Part shown: piece by piece, positions 40,750 to 50,273 of the stretch
How positions within the stretch are numbered: position 1 is the first letter of the stretch
How the letters are laid out: each line of letters starts with the position of its first letter
Assembly: GCF_003315485.1 (NCBI RefSeq)
Contig: NZ_QNSE01000004.1
Coordinates: 124,001-188,000, forward strand
Direction: 5' to 3'
DNA: 64,000 nucleotides
DNA from: Marinomonas rhizomae
GTDB lineage: Bacteria > Pseudomonadota > Gammaproteobacteria > Pseudomonadales > Marinomonadaceae
Notes under the pieces: model-generated
The model's input: only the letters and a program-made list of their open reading frames with translations
Told to the model about the DNA's origin: nothing
Databases searched by the model: none
Translations under genes and position numbers: made by a program

Positions 40750-42297
40750 ATGTCCAACTACGACAAGTTAACGTCACACTACCAAACACTCAGCCACTTT
40801 AACCATGCTCAAGCCATGCTTGGCTGGGATGCTGCAGCGAACATGCCATCGGGCGGTAGCGAAGCGCGTTCCAATGCCATGGCCGAGTTATCGGTTCACA
40901 TTCACCGTTTATCAACGCAACCACAGTTAGAGGAATGGTTTGGTAACGCTGAGCAAGAATCCTTAAACACTGAGCAAACAGCCAGTCTTCGTGAGATGAA
41001 ACGCCAATGGCAACAAGCGACCATGGTTCCAGAAGACTTAGTGCAAGCCCAATCTATCGCAGGTTCTAAATGCGAGCACGCGTGGCGCTCGCAACGCCAA
41101 GAAAACGATTGGACAGGCTTCGAAAAAAACTGGAAAGACGTGGTTGCTTTGTCTCGTGAAGAAGCCAAAATCCGTGGTGCTGCATTAGGCCTTACGCCTT
41201 ATGACGCCATGCTAGACAAATACGAACCGGGCACCACAACCGCATCGCTTAATACCTTGTTTACCGACGTGAAAATCTGGTTGCCAGAACTGATTGAAAA
41301 CGTACTGGAAAAGCAGAAATCCGAATCCATCACTCTGCCATCTGGAACGTTTTCGACTGCAACTCAAAAAGCCCTTGGCTTAGAAGTCATGAAGTTACTG
41401 AACTTCGATTTTGACCGTGGCCGACTCGACCAGAGCGTACACCCATTTTGTGGTGGCGTACCAACCGATGTGCGCATTACCACACGTTACGATGAACAAG
41501 ATTTTGTACAAGCTCTAATGGGCATCGTACACGAGACAGGCCATGCTCGTTATGAGCAGGGCTTACCCAAAGCCTTTGCAGGATTGCCAGTCGGCGAAGC
41601 CCGCTCCATGGGTATTCACGAATCACAGTCCTTGTTCTTCGAAATGCAAATAGGGCGCAGCAAACCCTTTATCTCGCATTTATCACGACTATCAGCGGAA
41701 GCCTTTAACGCACACAATGACCCTGTCTTTGCTGAAGACAACCTGTATAAAATTTACACCCAAGTAGAAAAAGGTTTCATTCGTGTCGACGCCGACGAGC
41801 TAACCTACCCAGCGCACGTCATCTTACGTTACGAAATCGAACGCGACCTCATCAACGGCGTAATAGAACATACAGACGTACCCGCATTATGGGACGAAAA
41901 AATGCAAGCCGCCCTTGGCATCTCCACCAAAGACAACTTCAAAAACGGCTGCATGCAAGACATACATTGGACAGACCCCAAAAGCAATAAAATAACTCAC
42001 AATTATAAAAACGGCTGTATGCAAGACGTACATTGGTCTGATGGGAGTTTCGGGTACTTTCCTAGCTACACATTAGGTGCCATGTACGCAGCACAATTTA
42101 TGTCAACGATGAATAAAACAGTGAATGTAGAAGCGGCTATTCAAAGCGGTGATTTGTCGCCAATATTTCAATGGCTCAGCGACAACATCTGGTCACAAGC
42201 TTCGCTTCACACCACGGATGAGCTAGTAAAACGCGCTACTGGTGAAACGCTTAATGCCACGCACTTTAAAAAGCATCTAGAAGAACGGTATTTATAG
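40750..42297 (+). CDS. M32-family (Taq-type) metallocarboxypeptidase with an element-supplied 3' end
   Basis: Zinc carboxypeptidase with the HEXXH motif in GIVHETGHARYEQGLP and the M32 segments LGWDAAANMPSGG, GGVPTDVRITTRYDE, IRVDADELTYPAHVILRYEIE and FGYFPSYTLGAMYAAQ. The native gene ends at about 41972 (HWT); from there the sequence is carried by the integrated element, which repeats NGCMQDVHW and supplies a new C-terminus. The result is a full-length frame (515 residues) with 22 extra residues, roughly 1.05 times the normal length. Start at ATG 40750 (MSNYDKL) or 40738 (MKTTMSN). Confidence 0.92.
   Translation: MSNYDKLTSHYQTLSHFNHAQAMLGWDAAANMPSGGSEARSNAMAELSVHIHRLSTQPQLEEWFGNAEQESLNTEQTASLREMKRQWQQATMVPEDLVQAQSIAGSKCEHAWRSQRQENDWTGFEKNWKDVVALSREEAKIRGAALGLTPYDAMLDKYEPGTTTASLNTLFTDVKIWLPELIENVLEKQKSESITLPSGTFSTATQKALGLEVMKLLNFDFDRGRLDQSVHPFCGGVPTDVRITTRYDEQDFVQALMGIVHETGHARYEQGLPKAFAGLPVGEARSMGIHESQSLFFEMQIGRSKPFISHLSRLSAEAFNAHNDPVFAEDNLYKIYTQVEKGFIRVDADELTYPAHVILRYEIERDLINGVIEHTDVPALWDEKMQAALGISTKDNFKNGCMQDIHWTDPKSNKITHNYKNGCMQDVHWSDGSFGYFPSYTLGAMYAAQFMSTMNKTVNVEAAIQSGDLSPIFQWLSDNIWSQASLHTTDELVKRATGETLNATHFKKHLEERYL
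41970..41987. other. attL core and right arm of attP
   Basis: The shared core GAC (41970-41972) is followed 5 nt later by CCAAAAGCAA (41978-41987), the inverted partner of TTACTTTTAG at the other end. Confidence 0.75.
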
Positions 42298-42581
42298 TTT
42301 GCATAAGGGAAGAGATACAAATTAGGTCACATCTGTTAAAATTCGATTGTTGCTAACTGCTGAAGACTTGTGTAAAAAAGAGCCTTCAGTTATTAAAAAA
42401 GTAAAATACAACCAAATGTTTGGGAATATTCATTAGCAAGAGATAAGTAGTACTGCGATATCAACAGGGACGTCCTAATCTTGAAAAACACATCCCTTAT
42501 AGATAGCGTGGCCGTTTCACAAGCAGTTGTAGTTATGGCTTCGTCATATTATAACTGCTTACTAGCTGTAATTTTAAATCT

Positions 42582-43043
42582 ATGGACATATTTTTTGAAA
42601 TATTAAAACTTGGGGCTGTTGGTTTAACAGCAGGTTTATTTTCCGCATGGCTTGGTAGTTTTAGTCATCGTAATCGTAAATGGTGGGAGTTAAAAGTAGA
42701 AGCTTACAAAAATGTAATTGAAGCTCTGTCAGATATCGTTTATTACTTCGATATACATTACAGTGCTGAAATCGAGCAGCGAGAAATTAGCAATGATCGA
42801 AAAGTAGAAGTGCAAAAGTTTTGGGGTAATAGCTACCATAAAATTCGCAAGTATGCTGATAGTGGAACTCTTTTTTTTTCTATCGAAGCAAATCAAGCAC
42901 TTGTCGAATTCATGAAAATGAAGAATAAAAAGTATGATAGTTATTTTGAGCATCTTGATAGTTACTATGTTGGAGCAGAAAGATGTCTCGCTTCTATTGT
43001 TGATTCGGCACGGAAAGATCTCAAATTAAATGCGTCATTTTAA
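42582..43043 (+). CDS. Small membrane-anchored protein of unknown function
   Basis: 153 residues: one N-terminal transmembrane helix (about 5-28, LKLGAVGLTAGLFSAWLGSF), then a mostly helical cytoplasmic part rich in Tyr, Glu and Lys. No known domain recognised. First cargo gene of the element, same direction as the host M32 gene. The 280 bp upstream contain an imperfect inverted repeat (about 42521-42561, AGCAGTT...AACTGCT). Confidence 0.6.
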   Translation: MDIFFEILKLGAVGLTAGLFSAWLGSFSHRNRKWWELKVEAYKNVIEALSDIVYYFDIHYSAEIEQREISNDRKVEVQKFWGNSYHKIRKYADSGTLFFSIEANQALVEFMKMKNKKYDSYFEHLDSYYVGAERCLASIVDSARKDLKLNASF

Positions 43044-43587
43044 ATAATATTTTCTTGGTTTTTCTATGGAGATCTTAATAGATCGTAGATATTTGACTAG
43101 GGAGTATGTGATCAGGTCAAAAAACTGGTCGATTTAGTATTCTGAAAAGCCCAATGATAGTTAGTAATGTGGCTGTTTTATCACTTTCCTACTACTAAAT
43201 AAAATAATTAAACCTTTTTTATCGTTTTTAAATGGGTTTTGCTTTTTTAGTTTGAGATTTTTTATAAGATTGAAAAATGGTGCTATAAATGATGAGTTTT
43301 GGTAGGTAGGGAGAGATTGATTTGGTTATATTTTTATAAAAAACTTTTTAAAAATAGTCGTGTATATATAGTTTTAAAATTGTTTTTTGTAAATTTCTAA
43401 AAATAATTACATTCAATAGAATAATGGCTAAGTAACTAAGTTGGTTTATAAAAAAGAACACGAATAGAAAATAGATATGCTTCAGCTAAATTAAAAAAAT
43501 ATTTAAAAAAATTTGAGTGCTTGCATAAAATTTACTTCGGTACTAAAAAATTAGAAACCGTTTTAGATGTGAAATTAAGGATGAGAT

Positions 43588-44190
43588 ATGAGAAATGTGG
43601 TTACGCTATTGTTAATGTGTGCATTTTTTTTAGTGGGCTGCGCACCATTAAGTGTTGATTTATCTGAATCTGAATATCAATCGGCTTTATATATGGCCAC
43701 TGAGCCAAAGCATGTTAATAATATAACAGTTATAAATCGTGCATCCGATGCCGAGATAAAAAATCATTTACTTGGAAATTCATTTATTCCAATAAAAACT
43801 ACAGTTTCACCGCAATTAACAGTTGAGTCAGATATTAATCTTTTATTAGCAGAAACATTGATTGTTAAAGGTGATGCTGACAAGTCGTTAATAGTTACAA
43901 TCAGGAAGGCGGATGTTTATCGGGTAACTGATACGGCAGATAGAATCCCATTCGTAAGTTTAGTGATCGCTGGACGTGATACAGAATTTGTTATGTTTGT
44001 TGCTTTATCCCTTGAAGTCAGGAAAGGCGGAGCCATTGTTGATAGCTACTCAGTAAATCATGAAGTGAAAATTATAGGGAAGGCCACGACTTCTAGTGCA
44101 ATAGCAGAGTCATATCAACAACTTATTGCAAAGTATAGAGCAGATGTGTTGGGTGATATACAGCGCAATTTTATTGACAAATCGCTGTAG
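43588..44190 (+). CDS. Element-borne lipoprotein of unknown function
   Basis: A 200-residue precursor with signal peptide and lipobox FLVGC-A (Cys 18). The mature part (residues 19-200) is mixed alpha/beta with no motif I recognise. AAGGATGAG lies before the ATG. The preceding 540 bp (43044-43587) are extremely AT-rich and gene-free; the following 486 bp contain a promoter candidate for the next gene. Confidence 0.65.
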   Translation: MRNVVTLLLMCAFFLVGCAPLSVDLSESEYQSALYMATEPKHVNNITVINRASDAEIKNHLLGNSFIPIKTTVSPQLTVESDINLLLAETLIVKGDADKSLIVTIRKADVYRVTDTADRIPFVSLVIAGRDTEFVMFVALSLEVRKGGAIVDSYSVNHEVKIIGKATTSSAIAESYQQLIAKYRADVLGDIQRNFIDKSL

Positions 44191-44505
44191 TGCTGTGTGT
44201 TCGTTAGCTACAACATAAAATAGGACGCATATATGCACAAAAGTCAGTGCAGTTAGATACTACACTGACTAGAGCTGCCCTTTTAGGCTATGTTCTTATC
44301 AGCCCGCTATTTATCTAGAGGCATAATAAAAGCTATGAAAATACTGATTTTATAGAGGGATATATCAAATGGCTCCTAAAAAAACATAGTATTGATTTTA
44401 AAAAAATTTAATTATCACGGATTTCTTATTTCAGATAAGAGTCTTGTAGCGGCTTCAACCCCCGGTATACTTTCAGCCTTAGATAAAGTTTCAGGATGAT
44501 TTTGG

Positions 44506-44533
44506 TTGACTTCTCTTTTTTTTTATGTATCAT
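44506..44533 (+). promoter_or_regulatory. Candidate sigma70 promoter
   Basis: TTGACT (44506-44511), 16 bp, TATCAT (44528-44533). It is followed by AAAAGGA and a five-codon mini-ORF (44585-44605) and then by the gene at 44677; whether the mini-ORF is a leader peptide cannot be told. Confidence 0.45.
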
Positions 44534-44676
44534 ATTTTCATAGGTGCTGAGGCTAAGCTTCATTCATCTTAAAAGGAAAAATATATGACCCCAGTGAAGC
44601 TCTGACATTTAGCTAATAGAGCCGAGCTAACACGCCATTTTGGCAATATATAACCCTTTTAAGAGGTACTAGCTCT

Positions 44677-45105
44677 ATGAAAACCTTAAATTTATTCACT
44701 GCTAATCTAAAAAACCTATCACACCTCTACGAATTTATTCTTAATGGGATCACGTCTGATGAGGTCTCGATATATTCTATATCAAGAGCCACACACGACG
44801 ACAGATCAGTGGTATTTTTGAGTAATGATCATTTTTTTGACTCAAAAAATAGCCCTGACGAACCCCCAATAGCATTTTTAATCAATAACTATATTTATGC
44901 AACAAAGCCTATAGCGGGCGACTCAGTATCTTATCTGTACGGGTATCAGCTAGACTGCGTTGGATACAAAGACGATCATGACCAACTTTTTATAATTAAT
45001 GATAGAGGCGTCTCTGAGCTTCTAGGGGTGCTTTCACAAGACTCTTTCAAAATTATGTTGTCTGATGGTGGTCTGTGTCAGCTTAAAAAGCTTGACGGTG
45101 CCTGA
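44677..45105 (+). CDS. Hypothetical protein of the element
   Basis: 142 residues, acidic, no signal peptide or transmembrane segment, no recognised domain. A leader of about 140 bp with a good promoter candidate precedes it. Next gene follows after a hairpin (45151-45180, CGCTCACC / GGTGGGCG). Confidence 0.5.
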   Translation: MKTLNLFTANLKNLSHLYEFILNGITSDEVSIYSISRATHDDRSVVFLSNDHFFDSKNSPDEPPIAFLINNYIYATKPIAGDSVSYLYGYQLDCVGYKDDHDQLFIINDRGVSELLGVLSQDSFKIMLSDGGLCQLKKLDGA

Positions 45106-45209
45106 TATAGTTTTTTCCAGATTTATTTAAATGATATAAATTTTAATCCGCTCACCTGTCACGTATGAGGGTGGGCGTTATTTGAATTACTTCAAAATAG
45201 AGATACCTA

Positions 45210-45440
45210 ATGAAAAAACTACTTTTAGATTTATATAATGGTAAAGAATTTATCGAAGCTGGTCAGGAGAGCAGAGATTTTAAATATCTAATAGAGCAAG
45301 GATATTGCACCGGACTTATGTCAAATGAAGTTAGTCCACACTATCCAGATTTAGCTTACTATGAAATCGAAATTCTTCCAAAAGGAATAGCTTACTTGCA
45401 TGAAAGTAAAATAATCGAGGGTGATTTCTATGATGAATGA
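45210..45440 (+). CDS. Small protein, winged-helix-like
   Basis: 76 residues (MKKLLLDLYNGKEFIEAGQE). The LIEQGYCTGLMSNEVSP...ITPKGIAYL-like pattern (here EIEILPKGIAYLHE) resembles short winged-helix proteins of prophages and islands, in which a beta-hairpin ends with a T/PKG-xx-YL helix. Function unknown. Confidence 0.55.
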   Translation: MKKLLLDLYNGKEFIEAGQESRDFKYLIEQGYCTGLMSNEVSPHYPDLAYYEIEILPKGIAYLHESKIIEGDFYDE

Positions 45441-45597
45441 AGAGGTTGTTTATTTTATTTTGAAATAAACTCGTATAAATATATTTATAGTTTTTATATG
45501 ATTATGTGTACAATATATCCATCGAATTTTAAATTCATTAAGCGTAAGTATAGATATATAAAAATGTTAATATTAAATTTTAAATCAATTGAATAAA

Positions 45598-46233
45598 ATG
45601 GATAAAATTAAAATGATAAAAAAATTAAGTATTGCAGCTACTATGCTATTGACAGGCTGCGCGACATCTAACATGAATTATACAAAGCCAAGTTCACAAA
45701 CCATTATAAATCAAATAGTTATAAATGAAAAATTTGATACAATCTGGGATCGGTTAGTAAAAAATTTAGCGTCTGACTTTTTTATCATTAACAATATAGA
45801 AAAGAGTTCAAGAATAATAAACGTATCATTTTCCACTGGAAAACCTTCAGATTATGTTGACTGCGGTAACACTGTTCGTGAGTTTAATAATGCTCGTGGG
45901 AAAAGCTTATATACATATGACCCGTCTGATAGCGCAAGCTATACATTTACAAACCTTCAGGGTCATGCTTTCAATGCGATTCGTACTTCTAGGCTAAATG
46001 GTAGAACAAATGTTTACCTTGCGCCTGAGGGTGAGGGTACTGTAATTAGTGTCAATACAAAATATGTTGTCGATGTGGATGTTAAATATTACAACATTGT
46101 AAATAATCAGTTTGCTGGCAATGAGAATTTTACATTTGATTTTTCAACAAAGTCAGAGTTTTCTAATCCTGGTGGTGTTACATGTGTTGCTCGCGGAAAT
46201 CTAGAACAGAAGATTCTTAGCTATGCAGAATGA
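45598..46233 (+). CDS. Second element-borne lipoprotein
   Basis: About 211 residues; N-terminus basic then hydrophobic, lipobox MLLTGC-A. The body (from about residue 40) contains KFDTIWDRLVKNLASDFFIINNIEKSSRIINVSF, quoted here only in its 20-residue part IINNIEKSSRIINVSF, a pattern typical of outer-membrane-attached lipoproteins of the BamC-like/DUF fold. Start could also be ATG 45613. Function unknown. Confidence 0.6.
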   Translation: MDKIKMIKKLSIAATMLLTGCATSNMNYTKPSSQTIINQIVINEKFDTIWDRLVKNLASDFFIINNIEKSSRIINVSFSTGKPSDYVDCGNTVREFNNARGKSLYTYDPSDSASYTFTNLQGHAFNAIRTSRLNGRTNVYLAPEGEGTVISVNTKYVVDVDVKYYNIVNNQFAGNENFTFDFSTKSEFSNPGGVTCVARGNLEQKILSYAE

Positions 46234-46313
46234 AGCTTAACAAAGTAGTCTGTGAGAACTTAGTGTTCCGTGCTTAAAGCCCTGTTGGCAGTGTTAGGCA
46301 TTGAGGAGTTAAA

Positions 46314-47189
46314 TTGAATTTAGTCTGTTATCTTTCAAATTTTGTAGTCTCTGGTATTGAAATCACTGAGACAAAGACTGGAGGTTATGTGAGAAATAAA
46401 ATCTCATTCTCTGTCGCTGGTCTATCTATCGAAATTTATCAAGCACCAGAATTTATAAATGCAAAAAAAAGTGACCTAAAAGGTCAGTTTGTTAAATCAA
46501 CAAAACTAGTAGTTAAGAATATAGAAGAAGACGATCGTGAACGCGCCTTAGGTGTTGTAGATAGAATTAGTGTTTTACTTTCATTTGCAATATGTTCTGA
46601 AGTCAGTTTTTATGCATGGAATATTGAGGGAAATAACAGAGCTCGCACTTTAAATGTTAGGGGGAAGTATCATTACTTCCGGCCTCCATTATCTTGTGTT
46701 GATACCTCTGATATTAAACATTTAATTGAGTCTTGTTTTGATATTTACTTCAATGTTTATAGGGAAAGAGATTTGAATGTTGTAGTCGATCTCCTGAATA
46801 CACCTGAAATAAACAATTTTCAGTTAGAATTAAAGTTAGCTACCCTATTTATTCTATTAGAAAATCTAAAATCTTCTTATGCGAAAGTAAAAGGTCTAAA
46901 ATATAATCAAGGAAATTATTTTTCGTCAGATGAAAAAAAATATACTTTTCAATCCCTGCTTAAGGAAATGTTCAATTCAGTTGATATGGATGTTAATCTT
47001 AAGGATATAAAAAATTTACGAAACGAAATCATACATTCGGGTTTAAGTCATTTATCATATGCCAATCAATATTCAATTTACGCAACATGTAGAGATGTAA
47101 TCACAGAATATATTCTAAGGCTTATAGGATATAAAGGTTGTTTTAGTCTTTATGAAAGTAGAGGGGTACAGTGGAAAGAAATCACCTAA
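46314..47189 (+). CDS. HEPN-motif protein (possible RNase, defence-type)
   Basis: 291 residues from a TTG with GAGGAG 5 nt upstream. The C-terminal helical domain carries an R-x4-H motif (LRNEIIHSGL, R236 and H241), the catalytic signature of HEPN ribonucleases; it resembles the C-terminal HEPN of ApeA-type proteins, with an N-terminal all-beta domain (about 1-110). No partner nucleotidyltransferase is next to it. It is bounded by GTTAGGC (46294-46300) upstream and ACCTAAC (47185-47191) at its stop, motifs like integron core sites. Confidence 0.65.
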   Translation: MNLVCYLSNFVVSGIEITETKTGGYVRNKISFSVAGLSIEIYQAPEFINAKKSDLKGQFVKSTKLVVKNIEEDDRERALGVVDRISVLLSFAICSEVSFYAWNIEGNNRARTLNVRGKYHYFRPPLSCVDTSDIKHLIESCFDIYFNVYRERDLNVVVDLLNTPEINNFQLELKLATLFILLENLKSSYAKVKGLKYNQGNYFSSDEKKYTFQSLLKEMFNSVDMDVNLKDIKNLRNEIIHSGLSHLSYANQYSIYATCRDVITEYILRLIGYKGCFSLYESRGVQWKEIT

Positions 47190-47874
47190 CAAGGCAATGT
47201 GTAGGTCAGTTACTTTCCGAAGAATAAAAAATAAAAGTTTTTATTTTTTTTAGGTAGTAATTGAATTGACTTATATCCTAAAAATGTATGTGGCCATAAA
47301 ATTTTTTAATATAAAAAATATACTTTTTAGCATTAAATACAGGAATAAAAATATACATATTTTAGTCTGAAACACAGACACAGTTAGAGGTATGATCTCA
47401 GTCAGCACGTAATGATCATGATTTCAAAAAATCTCTAATTGGATATTTCAAAACAATAGTGGTAAGAAAGTATGTATTAGTAGCGATTCAAAAAATAGAA
47501 GCGCTAACTTCACGTCGTGGTATTTTAACGGTAATTTAGAAGATATTTCTGCATACGATTGTTTACTACATAATAATATTTTATGTGAGTAGGCAAAAAA
47601 ATCAGTAACATACTTTAAAACATCGTAATAGCAGTGTTTTAATGCTTTTTTATAAAACTTAGTCACTTTGCATATATTTAATAAGTACTCTCCTTCCCGA
47701 AATAAAAATCAATCAAAATTAAATTTTTGATATGACTTTTCAATTCTAGTTTAGAAGTCATTTCTATTTTTTTAATTTATTGGAAAAATATATGTTGAAT
47801 AATTGGTTGCTATTAACTAAAAATATTTTTTATTTCATTGGATAAAGAAAATTTTTAAATGATATTTTATTTGT
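47190..47874. other. AT-rich gene-free stretch with one solitary 35-bp repeat unit
   Basis: No credible gene; the minus-strand ORF at 47448-47666 lacks a ribosome site and resembles nothing. A single copy of the 35-bp array unit, diverged at a few bases, lies at 47349-47383, about 490 bp before the main array. Confidence 0.6.
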
Positions 47875-48505
47875 AAATATACTTATTTTAGTATGAAACA
47901 CAGAGACAGAAATATACTTGTTTTAGTATGAAACACAGAGACAGAAATATACTTGTTTTAGTATGAAACACAGAGACAGAAATATACTTGTTTTAGTATG
48001 AAACACAGAGATAGAAGTATACTTATTTTAGTATGAAATACAGCGATAGAAATATATTTGTTTTAGTATGAAACATAGATAAAGAAATATATTTTTTTAG
48101 TACGAAATACAGAAGCAGAAATATACCTTTTTTTGTATGAAATACAGAGGCAGAAGTATACTTGTACTAGTATGAAATATAGAAGCAGAAATATACCTTT
48201 TTTAGTGTGAAACACAGAGGCAGAAATATACTTGTTTTAGTATGAAGCACAGAGGCAGAAATATACTTGTACTAGTATGAAATACAGAAGCAGAAATATA
48301 CCTGTTTTAGTATGAAATATAGAAGCAGAAATATACCTGTTTTAGTATGAAATATAGAAGCAGAAATATACCTGTTTTAGTATGAAATATAGAAGCAGAA
48401 ATATACCTATTTTAGTATGAAACACAGAGATAGAAATATACTTGTTTTAGTATGAAGCACACAGAAGCAGAAATATACTTGTACTAGTATGAAATACAGA
48501 GGAAG
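47875..48505. repeat. Array of 18 tandem 35-bp repeats, each with a dyad
   Basis: Eighteen direct repeats without spacers. Consensus: AAATATACTTGTTTTAGTAT then GAAACACAGAGACAG. Each unit has the inverted repeat ATACT-N6-AGTAT, well kept in most copies, and a purine-rich tail CACAGAGRCAG. Units 2-3 and 13-15 are identical among themselves, showing local amplification; others differ at 2-6 positions. The period is not a multiple of three and all frames have stops, so it is non-coding. It looks like an iteron or centromere-like protein-binding array, upstream of the MobV-like gene. Confidence 0.95.
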
Positions 48506-49382
48506 AAAACTATTTTTTTAGTATTAAAGAGTAATGGGGAATGAAAATAAAATTTTAAATATAACTGATCATCACAATATAAATAGATAGATGAAAATAA
48601 ACTAAAAAGAGTTCGAAGTTTTTAGAGAGAAAGTTAAAGACGTTAAAGACGTTAAAGGCTTAGGCAGAAATGGATGAAATCTTGATCAAGAGGCACCGGA
48701 GGGTGGGATTTAAATAGGAGCTCTCTTGTGAGAGCTTTTAAGCAGAAACCGATAAGAAGCCGTAGAATAATTCTATGGCTCTTACGCGCTCTAAGTAGCT
48801 TTCGTTGCCGTGTTGTGTATCTACGATATTGCTTTCTTCTTAGCTAGTGATTGGTTTATAACGCTTTGATTTTTAAGGAAAATTTTTAAAAAAATAGGGG
48901 CTGTTTTGTTTGTTTTCAAAAAATCTTGTCTGTTTCGCTGAAATCGATTGAAGATCGTTTTTTTATACCGCTGCGCGATATAATCCAGTATATGCCTCCT
49001 CTTTATTGTTGTTTTTTATGGAATAAATATATATTTGATGAGAGATGGTTGAATGTATATATAAGAATTGTTTGTAGAAATTTAGCTTTTTAATAACTTA
49101 ATTAGTTTCTTTAGGGTAGCATATTTTTATTAAAAAGTAAATGTTTTTTGCAAAAATAATTGTATTATTTCTCATAAAATTAATCTTTAAAAATATAAAA
49201 AAATAATTTTTATTTCTATTTTAATATAAAATATTCCAAAAAACATTTTTAAATCATACTCTTTGTTTTGTTGTTATTTTTTGTTTTTAATATAAGTTAT
49301 GATATATATATAAAGTCTTGTATTTTCATTTTTTTCTTTAAATTGATATTATTTAAGCACGTTATAAAAATGAGAATATATT
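48506..49382. other. Gene-free region between the repeat array and the MobV-like gene
   Basis: About 880 bp, very AT-rich. It has a triple 9-bp repeat GTTAAAGAC (about 48635-48661), a hairpin GAGCTCTC-TTGT-GAGAGCTT (about 48718-48737), and a near-palindrome AGCCGTAGAAT-AATTCTATGGCT (about 48759-48781). Any of these could be part of an oriT or replication origin for the HUH protein downstream; this is conjecture. Confidence 0.45.
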
Positions 49383-50273
49383 ATGGAAGGATATCAATTT
49401 ATTCATGTCGAAGCTTACTCTAGAGTATCAAGTAAAAATAATAAACGTCAAAGTGCAAGAAACGTTATTAATGAAGCGATAAGAGCTCCTGAAGCTAGCA
49501 GTCATATATCTAATATAAAGCCTCCAATTTTAGTTTTTGGTCAAAGCCCTGAAAAAACTCTTGAGTTATCAGAGAGTCAGGCTGTAATAGCAAAAGATAG
49601 CATTGGTAGAAAACTCAGAAAAGATGGTTTAGTAATGGTGGCCGGAGTTGCTTCATATCCTGCTAGAACAGATGAAATTTCATTTGAAAATGAAAATCTT
49701 CAACATTGGCTAAAACTAACAATAGAATTTTTATCAAAAAAATATGGAGAGCAATTAAAATCAGTTGTTGTTCATTCAGATGAGCCATTTTGGCACTGTC
49801 ATTTTTATCTTGTTCCAAAATTAGATGTAAATAACAGCTTGGATATTGGGCTAGTGCACGACGGTATTGCTGCTCGTAATACAGTTAGCTCTCAGAGCGC
49901 GAAGATAAAACTAAGAGCATACAGCGATGCTATGAGAGCATTTCAAGATGCATATTATACAAATGTTGGTATACCTTGCGGCCTTACAAGAGATGGTCCG
50001 AGGAGGCGGAGATTAACTCGAAAAGAATGGAAAGTTGAACAAGAAGCTTCTAAACGTTTAGCGAATACTTTAAATCGATCTGATTCTATAAAGCAAAAGA
50101 TAAAATTCATCTCTTCTGAATTAGATAAGAAGAGAATAAGACTTGAAAAATATGAAAAAAAATTAGTTTTTCTTCTCAAGAAAATTGGAATTTCAGATCA
50201 ATTTATAGAGAAGATAACTAAAAAATTAAATGACTCTGATAACAACAATAATAAAATGGAGAGAGCGATATGA
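49383..50273 (+). CDS. MobV/Pre-like HUH relaxase
   Basis: 296 residues. The metal-binding HUH signature is seen in VVVHSDEPFWHCHFYLVP (H131, D133, E134, H138, H140), preceded by the LKLTIEFLSKKYG helix as in plasmid Mob/Pre proteins (MOBV). The N-terminus has the Arg-rich YSRVSSKNNKRQSARN. The C-terminal ~90 residues form a lysine-rich coiled coil (about 200-285). It is shorter than usual plasmid MobV. It probably nicks DNA at an oriT or origin nearby. The gene overlaps the next by 4 bp. Confidence 0.72.
   Translation: MEGYQFIHVEAYSRVSSKNNKRQSARNVINEAIRAPEASSHISNIKPPILVFGQSPEKTLELSESQAVIAKDSIGRKLRKDGLVMVAGVASYPARTDEISFENENLQHWLKLTIEFLSKKYGEQLKSVVVHSDEPFWHCHFYLVPKLDVNNSLDIGLVHDGIAARNTVSSQSAKIKLRAYSDAMRAFQDAYYTNVGIPCGLTRDGPRRRRLTRKEWKVEQEASKRLANTLNRSDSIKQKIKFISSELDKKRIRLEKYEKKLVFLLKKIGISDQFIEKITKKLNDSDNNNNKMERAI

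Noticed and set aside
44585-44605. Five-codon leader peptide after AAAAGGA
   Set aside because: Too short to support; no attenuator structure or regulatory codons visible.
46237-46300. attC site upstream of the HEPN gene
   Set aside because: GCTTAAC and GTTAGGC ends are present, but the inner sequence does not fold into a paired stem with L boxes.
47448-47666. Minus-strand ORF of 72 codons
   Set aside because: No ribosome site, unusual composition, AT-rich noncoding surroundings, no family resemblance.
47875-48505. Possible CRISPR array
   Set aside because: The 35-bp units follow one another directly with no unique spacers and there are no cas genes; it is a tandem repeat array.
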